Source: Anaerolineales bacterium (lineage in GTDB: Bacteria; Chloroflexota; Anaerolineae; Anaerolineales; UBA4823). From it: DNA of 22,627 nt. A program made the position numbers and the translations under genes. The notes beneath the pieces are model-generated. The model saw only the letters and a program-made list of their open reading frames with translations. It did no database searches and was not told where the DNA came from. The DNA lies in assembly GCA_016932955.1 (NCBI GenBank), contig JAFGBV010000205.1:1-22627 (forward strand), given 5' to 3'. Positions 1 through 7,655 of the stretch are shown piece by piece (position 1 is the first letter of the stretch; each line of letters starts with the position of its first letter).

Positions 1-408
1 ACCATACCGGCGCGCATAATCTAGCGCTCCATAGATAATTTCATGAGCCAGGCTGGCTTCACACGCCTCTGGCGCTCCTGAACACATACGAGGTAATTCC
101 CGTTCAAACCGGTTCTGGGATACACCTGCTTCCCACAGCGCATTCTTCACCCCCAGACAGTAAATGTCCACCATAAATGCCCCGAAAACAACCCGGTTAT
201 CAGCTTGTAATCGCGCAACAATGACCGGGGTAATCCCATGCTCCTGCCAATCTTCCATCACCCAACATCCCAGAAGTGGCAAATCCCGAGCCTGCTCTAA
301 GGATTGCATTGCTCCATGAAAGCTGATCGGCTTGGGCCTGGGCGTTCCTGCCATCAGGTCAACTTTGGGTTTGCGGGGTTTTTGTTTGTCTTTCTTCTTA
401 TTTGCCAT
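1..408 (-). CDS. conserved hypothetical protein, 3' end cut by window edge
   Basis: This reading frame has no stop before the left edge, so 136 N-terminal codons are visible. The protein begins MANKKKDKQK, a Lys-rich start, and continues with a globular segment containing the stretch VDIYCLGVKNALWEAGV at about residues 79-95 and LAHEIIYGALDYARRYG at the cut end. I recall this DxYCLGVKNA-type pattern from conserved bacterial proteins of unknown function, but I cannot assign a named family. The ATG lies 4 bases beyond the end of rarA-derived repeat copy A, so on the minus strand the repeat runs straight into this gene. No strong ribosome binding site is visible; the upstream bases belong to the repeat. 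Function unknown. The frame is continuous and composition looks coding, so I believe it is a real gene. Confidence 0.7.
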   Translation of the reverse strand, partial: MANKKKDKQKPRKPKVDLMAGTPRPKPISFHGAMQSLEQARDLPLLGCWVMEDWQEHGITPVIVARLQADNRVVFGAFMVDIYCLGVKNALWEAGVSQNRFERELPRMCSGAPEACEASLAHEIIYGALDYARRYG

Positions 409-411
409 AGT

Positions 412-873
412 CAATTAAGTGATTCTCGAACATCCTTCACAAAAAGCACGGTCTTGGTCTGGTACAGCTTGCGCCGCTCCAGCGCCGCGTCGATGACGAC
501 GCGCTGATCGGCCTTGCCCGCCATCACCGCGGAGAGGGTCTCGAAGTGGCTTTTGGTCTGCTTGGCGATGACCATCGCCTAAGCATCGGTCTCTGATGCA
601 GTGGTCTTGCCCGTCCCTGGCGGGTCCCACACGATGATTGCGGTAAAGAACACCGCTCAGGCAAACAGCCGGTCGGCCTCGATGGCGCGTCGCAGTGCGA
701 TGCTACGCATTGCCGCTTGCCCGGCCCGAGAGATATCGGCCAACTGCGTTGGCTTCCTGGCCGACGGCCTCGTCCAGGCTGCGAAGCGTTCCGCAGGAAC
801 GCCGCGCATTGCGCGCCGCGAGAGGGGCTTCGGATTTCATGCGTTCTTGGCTGGCGTGGGTGAAGAGGTCCAA
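412..873 (-). repeat. rarA-derived repeat, copy A (decayed 5' fragment of rarA/mgsA)
   Basis: Read on the minus strand, this encodes in pieces the N-terminus of the AAA+ ATPase RarA. DLFTHA and SEAPLAAR lie at the start, then RSLDEAVGQE, a region matching the Walker A area, and finally SHFETLSAV, AALERRKLYQTKTVLFV and a fixed end VKDVRESLN. Frameshifts and a stop show it is not a functional gene. Short palindromes interrupt it at 786-802, 739-753, 697-713 and 583-599. The left border is CAATTAAGTGATTC, shared with copies B, C and D. The right border is the RarA start: TTGGACCTC follows the hepT stop TGA with no gap, so TTG would be its start codon. RarA normally has over 400 residues; only about the first 110-120 codons are represented. 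Confidence 0.8.
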
Positions 874-1233
874 TCAGGTGTTTCCTACCGGAAGATCATG
901 GATTACTTGCTCGATCTGGCTTTTCAGTCCGGGCAGATCCTGTTCAATGATCTGCCAGACGATTTCTTGATTGACCCCAAAGTAGTGATACATCAGACGG
1001 TCACGGGTTCCTGCCATGTCACGCCAGGGAATATCCGGGTATTGAGAACGGAGGCTGTCTGAGAGACTCTTGGTTGCCTCACCAATCACTTCCAGGTTGC
1101 GCACAACAGCATCTTGGGTTTTGTAGTCTCGCAGGTACGTCTCCCAATTCATGCCCGCGGTATATTCAAGGATGCGTTGGAGGGCATCCTGAATGTCTAG
1201 TAAAAAATCATTATCTGTTCTGAACTTAGACAT
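874..1233 (-). CDS. HepT-like HEPN-domain toxin (DUF86)
   Basis: A 119-residue protein of the HepT/DUF86 type, the RNase-like toxin partner of MntA nucleotidyltransferases. The all-alpha character, NLEVIGEA at about 46-53 and PWRDMAGTRDRLMYHYFGV at about 69-87 fit the family closely. Known family members carry an R-x4-H-x-Y catalytic motif. Here the aligned residues are R77, Y82, H83, Y84, so the usual His position is Tyr and the His is shifted by one. Whether this toxin still cleaves RNA is uncertain. Its start overlaps the end of the upstream mntA-like gene by 8 nt, indicating translational coupling. Its stop codon abuts rarA-derived repeat copy A. In established systems MntA AMPylates a Tyr of HepT to neutralise it; that role here is inferred. 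Confidence 0.85.
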   Translation of the reverse strand: MSKFRTDNDFLLDIQDALQRILEYTAGMNWETYLRDYKTQDAVVRNLEVIGEATKSLSDSLRSQYPDIPWRDMAGTRDRLMYHYFGVNQEIVWQIIEQDLPGLKSQIEQVIHDLPVGNT

Positions 1234-1546
1234 AGATCAATGATTCCTGTATGTTGCGGGTGATATGGGCGCGGCGGGGGTCAGACATGCCCAATTCCAG
1301 CGTGGATGCAGTAATTAAATCCACTCGACGGCCTAGTTTTGCTTCAAGGTAATCTGCTAACTCGAAAAAGGCAAAGCCAAGCGGTCTGGTAAGCGTGACC
1401 ACAAGATCAATATCGCTTTCTTTGGTTGCCTCGCCACGTGTAAATGAACCAAACAGCGCAACTTGCTGGACGCCGAAATGCTGGCGCAAGTAAGGCATTT
1501 CCTTTTGAATCACCTTCACGATGGATGAACTGCTCAGGGTTTTCAT
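1226..1546 (-). CDS. MntA-like minimal nucleotidyltransferase antitoxin
   Basis: A 106-residue minimal nucleotidyltransferase (MNT). The signature GSFTRG at 33-38 followed by SDIDLVV at 44-50 supplies the Gly-Ser loop and the two metal-binding Asp residues (D45, D47). I chose ATG at 1546 rather than an upstream in-frame start because AGAAGGTGAC just precedes it and because family members begin close to this point. It is the first gene of an operon with the HepT-like toxin, overlapping it by 8 nt. By analogy with characterised MntA-HepT pairs it would use ATP to modify the toxin. A sigma70-like promoter sits immediately upstream. The C-terminal PRRAHITRNIQESLIYV is typical of MNT antitoxins. 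Confidence 0.88.
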   Translation of the reverse strand: MKTLSSSSIVKVIQKEMPYLRQHFGVQQVALFGSFTRGEATKESDIDLVVTLTRPLGFAFFELADYLEAKLGRRVDLITASTLELGMSDPRRAHITRNIQESLIYV

Positions 1547-1567
1547 GCTCGTCACCTTCTTATTTTG

Positions 1568-1596
1568 ATTATAACGCCTGGCAAGGGCATGGGCAA
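1568..1596 (-). promoter_or_regulatory. sigma70-type promoter of the MNT-HEPN operon
   Basis: On the minus strand TTGCCC (1596-1591) and a consensus TATAAT (1573-1568) are separated by 17 bases. The -10 box is about 21 bases upstream of the chosen ATG, leaving room for the AGAAGGTG ribosome binding site. No clear operator palindrome was seen. Confidence 0.6.
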
Positions 1597-1677
1597 GCAG
1601 CATAATTCACTTATACAGGAGTTTACTCTGTTGGAAAAATCCTGCACCCTTTTCAATACTATGAGGTAAGATGCGTG

Positions 1678-2325
1678 ATGAAACAGCACCGCGACGAGGT
1701 GATACCGATAGTGTTCACCCCGGATAACGAGCCATACCTGGGCAGGAACCTTCTCTTCCATCTTGATCAGATCATTAGTTCTGCGATGGAACAGAACTCT
1801 GTGGCGGCACCAACCTCGCATGGCGCCTCACTCACCGACCATCAGCACGCCGCCTGCCTGCTCATTTCCCAGGCCCTGAGCATCACGCTCTCAATCCGCG
1901 AACTCATTCGGCAGGGCTACCTTTTCGGGGCGCACGTTCTCGTGAGGGCTTTGGTCGAAAGGGCAGCCATCTTACTGTACTTGCACCTATACCCTGAGAA
2001 GATCGAGTGTTGGAATCGCGGTTGGAATCAGAAGGAAGCACCCAGCCTGGCGAAGATGTTTCATGCAATCCAGGAAAAGTGGAACAAAACTCCGAGTGTC
2101 TCAGGGCGAGATATGACAGCATCCATGAACAGCCTTCTGCACGCCAAACCCGATTCGGCACCATGGAATCTCATTTCGCTAGGTGAAAACCGAGTTGGGC
2201 ATGCTGTATCGAAGATACTAAATCGCCCGGATCTATGCGACGACCTATGTGCAAACGTAATCCCGTGGATAGCAATTGTGCAAGGAATGATGGCAGCGTA
2301 CTTTCCCCAAAAACCAACCGCCTAA
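1678..2325 (+). CDS. DUF5677-like hypothetical protein
   Basis: A 215-residue, largely alpha-helical protein. The centre, LIRQGYLFGAHVLVRALVERAAILLYL (about residues 76-102, with conserved Arg and Glu), followed by WNRGWNQ, resembles DUF5677-type proteins, which have unknown function and often sit in accessory and defence-like regions. It is divergent from the MNT-HEPN operon, with starts 131 bases apart. ATG 1678 is preferred over the overlapping GTG 1675; GAGGTAAG upstream is a plausible ribosome binding site. It ends 53 bases before rarA-derived repeat copy B. No catalytic motif, signal peptide or reliable membrane segment was recognised. The family assignment is from pattern memory and is moderate only; the coding status is firmer. 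Confidence 0.65.
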   Translation: MKQHRDEVIPIVFTPDNEPYLGRNLLFHLDQIISSAMEQNSVAAPTSHGASLTDHQHAACLLISQALSITLSIRELIRQGYLFGAHVLVRALVERAAILLYLHLYPEKIECWNRGWNQKEAPSLAKMFHAIQEKWNKTPSVSGRDMTASMNSLLHAKPDSAPWNLISLGENRVGHAVSKILNRPDLCDDLCANVIPWIAIVQGMMAAYFPQKPTA

Positions 2326-2378
2326 CACTTGGTTGCAATGAACGGGTCCACCGAGCTCCCCACCGTTGAACTGGACTC

Positions 2379-2839
2379 CAATTAAGTGATTCTCGAACAT
2401 CCTTCACAAACAGCACGGTCTTGGTCTGGTACAGCTTGCGCCGCTCCAGCGCCGCGTCGATCACCTCGAGCAGCTCAGCCTTGCCCGCCAGGACAGCGGA
2501 GAGTGTCTCGAAGTGGGATTTTGTTGTGTTGGCGATGACCATCGCCTAAGCATCGGTCTCTGATGCAGTGGTCTTGCCGATGCCAGGCGGACCCCAGAGG
2601 AAGATGGAGGCAAACAGCCGGTCAGCCTCGATGGCGCGGCGCAGTGCGATGCTACGCATCGCCGCTTGCCCGGCCCGAGAGATATCGGCCAACTGCGTTG
2701 GCTTCCTGTCCGACGTCCGCTGCTCTTTAGCGGCCTCGTCCAGGCTGCGCAACGTTGCTGCGGAACGTAACGCATCGCGCGCGGCCAGCGGGGCTTCGCT
2801 GCGCATGCGGGCTTCGTGGGCGTGGGTGAAGAGGTCCAT
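2379..2839 (-). repeat. rarA-derived repeat, copy B (best preserved)
   Basis: This copy keeps a continuous reading frame on the minus strand from ATG 2839 (MDLFTHAHEARMRSEAPLAA) through Walker A (FLWGPPGIGKTT), then hits a stop. The following segment reads VIANTTKSHFETLSAVLAG and KTVLFVKDVRESLN. Compared with the RarA family it has extra residues after APLAAR, before the RRAIEADRLF stretch and after GKTT. Each coincides with a short DNA palindrome: 2752-2768 (one mismatch), 2646-2662, 2550-2566, plus 2688-2702. It is a decayed fragment, since the rest of the AAA+ domain and the C-terminal domains are absent. Left border CAATTAAGTGATTC is as in copies A, C and D. It lies between the DUF5677-like gene and the 3' end of the MutS-like operon. 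Confidence 0.8.
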
Positions 2840-2865
2840 ACTGGAGGTTATACCTTCGGAATACC

Positions 2866-2915
2866 AATCGGGACAGCCAAACAATGCCATGTCCCATTAG
2901 ATGGGTGTCCCGATT
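2866..2915. repeat. 10-bp inverted repeat around a nested hairpin
   Basis: AATCGGGACA (2866-2875) and TGTCCCGATT (2906-2915) are exact reverse complements separated by 30 bases, and CCCAT-TAG-ATGGG is nested inside. It lies between repeat copy B and the end of the MutS-like operon. It has no T-run on the minus strand, so it is not a standard terminator; it could be the termini of a tiny mobile remnant. Role unknown. Confidence 0.5.
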
Positions 2916-2960
2916 CGTGTGGTTTTTGTGGGGCGACTAAAAGCAGTTATGCTAAAGGGT

Positions 2961-4472
2961 TCAAGAAACCTCTACACCGTTCTCTGGTTTGAACACCTTG
3001 TGATACAAATCCTCGCCGTAGCTGGTCTGCAGCGGTTCGCCCTCGGTTAGCTTGAAGGTGCGCCTGCCGCTGCTCTGCCTGCCGGCGCGCAAGAAAAGGG
3101 CGTTGTCCATTTTGCTGGCATAGAATCCATGCGCAAATTCGTATTGGTGCGTCACAAAGAAAACCTTGATGCGGCGTTCCAACAAGGCGCTGGTGATTTG
3201 CCGGGCAATCTCTGAGCCTTCGCGCTCGTTGGTAGCGGCAAAGGACTCGTTGAAGAGCATCATAGCATTGGGCTTGATCTTGTCCACGATCTCGCTCATC
3301 CGGCTGAGCTCTTCGTCCAACTTGCCGCTCTTCATCGAGGCATCTTCTTTGCGCTTGTAGTGTGTGAAAATGCCGCTGCACAGGTTGGCGCTGAAAGACT
3401 CGGCCGGAACGAACATCCCGCACTGCATCATCAACTGCGCTAGGCCGATGCTGCGCAAAGCGGTAGATTTGCCGCCCTGGTTGGCGCCAGTGATGATCAA
3501 GAGCTCTTTGCCATCGGCACTGACCCCGTTGCCCACCACCTTCTGCTTCACGGTCAAGGCCAGGCAAATGTCATAAAGCCCGGAAAAAGTTAGCTTGCGC
3601 TCGTTGAGTGCGGCAGGCCGGGGGAAAGATACCGTTGTCCCTAATTGGGTAAGCTGTTCCGATAAATTCAAACAGCCCATGTAAAAGGCCAGTTCCACCC
3701 GCAGCAGCTTGAAAAAGCTGTCAATATGGTCTGTCGATTGGGCCAGGGCATTGGCCACCAGGTTGATGCCCCGGTTCCTGAGATCTTCCAGTGCCCTGGC
3801 GCCGGCATCGTCGCGGGGATGGATCGAAAACGTGTAGCTGACCGGCTGCTGGGCGAAAACCCGTTTCAGCCAATGCTGTTTGTCCGGCGCTTTGCGCAGC
3901 ACATAGTTCTTGCCCTCATTGCCCTCTCCCAACTCGGCGCTGAGCAGCACCCCGTCTTCGAACTTCAGCCGCGCCAGGTGGTTTTGCACACTGGTAAAAT
4001 AATCATCGTCCAGCTCTTTCTGGATCATGGCAAAAAAGCGCTTGAAGCCCTCGGACTCAAATGCGCCAGCGTGCTCGTCGGCGATCTGCTTCAGCTTGTG
4101 CAACAGGCTGACGAATAACCCCATTAGCTCCACTGAGCCAGAGAGGATGCCGGTTGGGTAATTGCTGAACACTCCCATCCAATGCCGCTGCCGGCTCTCG
4201 ATCGATTCGACCGGGATCTGGTAGATCTGCCGGATGATATCCGGGTTCTTCAGGCAGTCTTTGAGAATATCCTGGCGGTAGCGGATCGCGTCCAGGTTGT
4301 GCGCCCCAACCAGAACCACTTTTTCGATCACGTTCGGCAAGAATTTGTCGCCGTTGGCCATGGCTTGGAAGAGCGTGTTGAGTTCCAGGTCTTGCGTCAG
4401 CGTATCTTTGTTCGGCGGCAGCGGCTGCTCCAGGTTGAAGTCATGGTCTTTGTAGAGCAAGAAGGCTTTCAT
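2961..4472 (-). CDS. MutS-like ATPase, second gene of pair
   Basis: A 503-residue protein ending in a MutS-type ABC ATPase domain. Walker A TGANQGGKST lies near residues 325-335, followed by a segment like the MutS N-2/Q region. The Walker B region reads MMLFNESFAATNEREGSEIA near 404, and FFVTHQYEFAHGF follows as the switch region. The N-terminal mismatch-recognition domain of true MutS (with its Phe-x-Glu motif) is missing; the first ~300 residues resemble only the core/lever helices. The Walker B acidic pair is Asn-Glu instead of the usual Asp-Glu. The start ATG overlaps the stop of the upstream paralogue as ATGA. The two proteins share DAIRYRQDIL-like segments near their N-termini, so they probably derive from a duplication and may act as a heterodimer. 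The operon is headed by a probable fluoride riboswitch. Confidence 0.85.
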   Translation of the reverse strand: MKAFLLYKDHDFNLEQPLPPNKDTLTQDLELNTLFQAMANGDKFLPNVIEKVVLVGAHNLDAIRYRQDILKDCLKNPDIIRQIYQIPVESIESRQRHWMGVFSNYPTGILSGSVELMGLFVSLLHKLKQIADEHAGAFESEGFKRFFAMIQKELDDDYFTSVQNHLARLKFEDGVLLSAELGEGNEGKNYVLRKAPDKQHWLKRVFAQQPVSYTFSIHPRDDAGARALEDLRNRGINLVANALAQSTDHIDSFFKLLRVELAFYMGCLNLSEQLTQLGTTVSFPRPAALNERKLTFSGLYDICLALTVKQKVVGNGVSADGKELLIITGANQGGKSTALRSIGLAQLMMQCGMFVPAESFSANLCSGIFTHYKRKEDASMKSGKLDEELSRMSEIVDKIKPNAMMLFNESFAATNEREGSEIARQITSALLERRIKVFFVTHQYEFAHGFYASKMDNALFLRAGRQSSGRRTFKLTEGEPLQTSYGEDLYHKVFKPENGVEVS

Positions 4473-6001
4473 AGTTGAATGCGCTCCTTCAGGCTGGCGT
4501 AGGTCAGGTGGTGTTTCTCGGCAATGGACAGTGCGTAAGCCAGGCCGTCGGCGGGCTTGCGCACGATCTTGAAGGTGCGCTGCGCCGGGTTTTCGGGAAC
4601 CACGGTGCTGACCATACTGACGATCTTCTCGCTCAAGGAAGTCAATTCATCCAGGAAGGTGACGCAGACGCACAACGCATCCTGTTGGATGACGCGCTCC
4701 ATAATCTTTTTACTCAAGAAGACGGCATCTTTCAGGGTAGTAGAAGTGAAGATCTCGTTCATGATGACGATGCTGTTTGGCGTGGCCTGCTCCAGGATAT
4801 CCGCAATCCGAACCAGGTCATCCTGCAGCTTGCCGCGCAAGTTTTTGATGTTCTCTTCCTTTTCGAAGTGGGTAAAGATGGCATCGCACAGGAAGAACCG
4901 GGCCTGCTTGCCGGGCACAGGGCAGCCCAGGCTGGCCAGGTAATGCATCTGCCCAAATGCGCGCGCGAAGGTAGTCTTACCGCCCTGGTTCGGCCCGGAG
5001 ATGATGAAGATGCGCTCCTGACCTTGAAGGTAGAAATCGTTGCATACGACCGTAGCATTCTCGGTCATGCGTTTATGCGCCAGGGCCAGGTCAAACCCTT
5101 CGTTGTCAAAGATATCCTTATTGGTATCGGAGACCTCGGGATAGCAAAATGCCAATCCGATCCGTTTGAGATCGCCAATATATTCCAGGTAAGCGACGTA
5201 GAATTGGATCTCTCGGTCGAAGACGCGGATGGTTTCGTCCAAGAAGTCTCTGTGACGAGCGCAGAACCGATCCAGGCTGGCAAAGATTTCGGGGTAAAGC
5301 CTGGCCACGCAGTCCAGGATTTGCGCCTCCACGTGGTTCATGCTGGCGCCTTCATACAATTTCACCCGGTAATCTTTCACTGCGCCCTGCTTGAATTTCT
5401 CAAAGGTGTCGAGTACCTCGGCGCTGTAATCCGTTTCATCGGTGTATTTTTGCACCTTGACCGCGCCCGTTTTGATCACTACGCAGTACTTGACGGTGGA
5501 TAGGGCGAGCTTGAGTTCCTGGATTTCGGCTGACAGCTTTACAAAAGCGTCTGAGCGGGCATAGTTCTTCACCTGTTCACGGAAGGCGATCAGGCCGCGT
5601 GATTTCAAATCTGCCGGTTCCAGGGCCTGCGCCAACCCGGTCACTGCGGTGCAGTAGACAGCCACCGTTTCCAAAAGCCAGCCTTGTTGATGGTTCTTGA
5701 AGTTAAGCTTTTCGATCATGCCCAGGTAGCGGCGCACGATGACCATTTTCTGAGCAAACGCCTCGATGCTTTCCATCAGGGCCGGGGTTTCCATATCCCG
5801 CATGATTTCATGCCGGTATCGGATGGCCTCTACAGAGTGCAAAGGGGTATAGAAGAACGGCTTAAGATCATATTCCTGCTTCCCAGCCGTAATTGTTTTG
5901 ACAACCTGGTCAAGATTTAAGTCAACAAAAAAGGCAGGCGCTTCTTTTCCTAAGCCCGCAGCCGCAGTTTCAAAAAGTATGCTGTGGAAAGTCATTGCCA
6001 A
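4469..6001 (-). CDS. MutS-like ATPase, first gene of pair
   Basis: A 510-residue paralogue of the following gene. Walker A is SGPNQGGKTT near residue 335, close to the MutS consensus but with Gln before the GlyGly. The Walker B region IVIMNEIFTSTTLKDA lies near 410 and again has Asn-Glu in place of Asp-Glu, then CVTFLDEL. No mismatch-binding N-terminal domain is present, so classical mismatch repair is unlikely; the role is unknown. Two starts are possible: TTG at 6001 and ATG at 5995. GGGAGAG upstream is spaced better for TTG, while ATG is the stronger codon; the difference is two residues. The 5' leader contains an intrinsic terminator and a crcB-type aptamer, so expression is probably raised by fluoride. 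To my recollection mutS-type genes are among the reported neighbours of this riboswitch class. Confidence 0.85.
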   Translation of the reverse strand: MAMTFHSILFETAAAGLGKEAPAFFVDLNLDQVVKTITAGKQEYDLKPFFYTPLHSVEAIRYRHEIMRDMETPALMESIEAFAQKMVIVRRYLGMIEKLNFKNHQQGWLLETVAVYCTAVTGLAQALEPADLKSRGLIAFREQVKNYARSDAFVKLSAEIQELKLALSTVKYCVVIKTGAVKVQKYTDETDYSAEVLDTFEKFKQGAVKDYRVKLYEGASMNHVEAQILDCVARLYPEIFASLDRFCARHRDFLDETIRVFDREIQFYVAYLEYIGDLKRIGLAFCYPEVSDTNKDIFDNEGFDLALAHKRMTENATVVCNDFYLQGQERIFIISGPNQGGKTTFARAFGQMHYLASLGCPVPGKQARFFLCDAIFTHFEKEENIKNLRGKLQDDLVRIADILEQATPNSIVIMNEIFTSTTLKDAVFLSKKIMERVIQQDALCVCVTFLDELTSLSEKIVSMVSTVVPENPAQRTFKIVRKPADGLAYALSIAEKHHLTYASLKERIQL

Positions 6002-6013
6002 TCTCTCTCCCAG

Positions 6014-6056
6014 AAAAACAAAAAAGCCTCTACTGAAGGATTTCTCCAGTAGAGGC
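6014..6056 (-). terminator. intrinsic terminator in leader of MutS-like operon
   Basis: On the minus strand GCCTCTACTG pairs perfectly with CAGTAGAGGC (10 bp, 11-nt loop; 6047-6056 with 6026-6035) and is followed by TTTTTTGTTTTT. It lies between the aptamer and the start codon, so it acts as an attenuator rather than an operon end. Its 5' arm includes bases needed for the aptamer pseudoknot (6052-6057), which makes the two folds mutually exclusive. Confidence 0.85.
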
Positions 6057-6096
6057 TATTAGTCCAAACGACGGTTATGGCGAGCCTCATCGCCCG
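6052..6096 (-). ncRNA. fluoride riboswitch (crcB motif) upstream of MutS-like operon
   Basis: The minus-strand RNA begins GGGCGAUGAGGCUCGCC. P1 pairs GGCG with CGCC around the loop AUGAGGCU, followed by AUAACC, a short P2 (GUC/GAC) and UAAUAGCCUCUACUG. The loop GAGGCU (6088-6083) is perfectly complementary to AGCCUC (6057-6052), forming the family's pseudoknot. This matches the known Thermotoga-type crcB aptamer nearly position by position, except that P2 is weak (3 bp). Ligand-bound pseudoknot formation would block the terminator and allow transcription. A possible -10 TAGAAT lies at 6120-6115 on this strand, without a convincing -35. Confidence 0.85.
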
Positions 6097-6141
6097 AACA
6101 TAACAAACAACTTGATTCTAACATAAGTCATTCAATTCTGC

Positions 6142-6170
6142 TTGACGCCCTCATTCGAAAGACTTACAAT
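6142..6170 (+). promoter_or_regulatory. sigma70-type promoter of eno
   Basis: TTGACG (6142-6147) and TACAAT (6165-6170) are separated by 17 bases. Predicted initiation near 6176-6177 coincides with the first base of riboswitch stem P1, which supports both calls. Confidence 0.75.
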
Positions 6171-6175
6171 ACTTG

Positions 6176-6250
6176 CGAGCGATGAGGCTCGCTTGCCCAC
6201 GCGACACAAGTCGCACCGAACCGCCGGTTTTCCGGCTGATAGCCTCTGTC
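6176..6250 (+). ncRNA. fluoride riboswitch (crcB motif) upstream of eno
   Basis: P1 is CGAGCG (6176-6181) with CGCUUG (6190-6195), one G-U pair, closing the loop AUGAGGCU. P2 is GCCGG-UUUU-CCGGC (6223-6236), followed by UGAUAGCCUCUG. The loop GAGGCU (6184-6189) is complementary to AGCCUC (6241-6246), the expected pseudoknot. Unlike the minimal aptamer, there is an extra insertion with its own hairpin GCGAC-ACAA-GUCGC (6201-6214) between P1 and P2. Enolase is a recognised fluoride-riboswitch target because fluoride inhibits the enzyme. Confidence 0.85.
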
Positions 6251-6281
6251 GGCGAAGAAAGTCGCGTGGCAGAGGCTTTTT
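6242..6281 (+). terminator. intrinsic terminator, expression platform of the eno riboswitch
   Basis: GCCTCTGTC (6242-6250) pairs with GGCAGAGGC (6268-6276), 9 bp including one G-T wobble, with a 17-nt loop and five T. The 5' arm overlaps the 3' strand of the aptamer pseudoknot, so ligand binding should prevent termination. Bases 6261-6269 are also complementary to 6197-6205. Confidence 0.8.
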
Positions 6282-6345
6282 GTGCAGCCGAACTTGTATG
6301 TTTTTCTTTTATCTACCCCGGCGCTACCTGGCGCCGAGAATTTAG

Positions 6346-7650
<1,305 letters not shown>

Positions 7651-7655
7651 AACGC

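Noticed and set aside
2379..2839. Functional rarA gene
   Set aside because: The frame stops just after Walker A and the rest of the protein is absent; the same truncation is present in the other copies.
2880..2960. Intrinsic terminator after the MutS-like operon
   Set aside because: The inverted repeat has no T-run on the minus strand; its function is left open.
4475..5503. Long open frame of 342 codons on the plus strand
   Set aside because: It is antisense to the MutS-like gene, which has clear motifs; its sequence shows no domain and reflects codon bias of the opposite strand.
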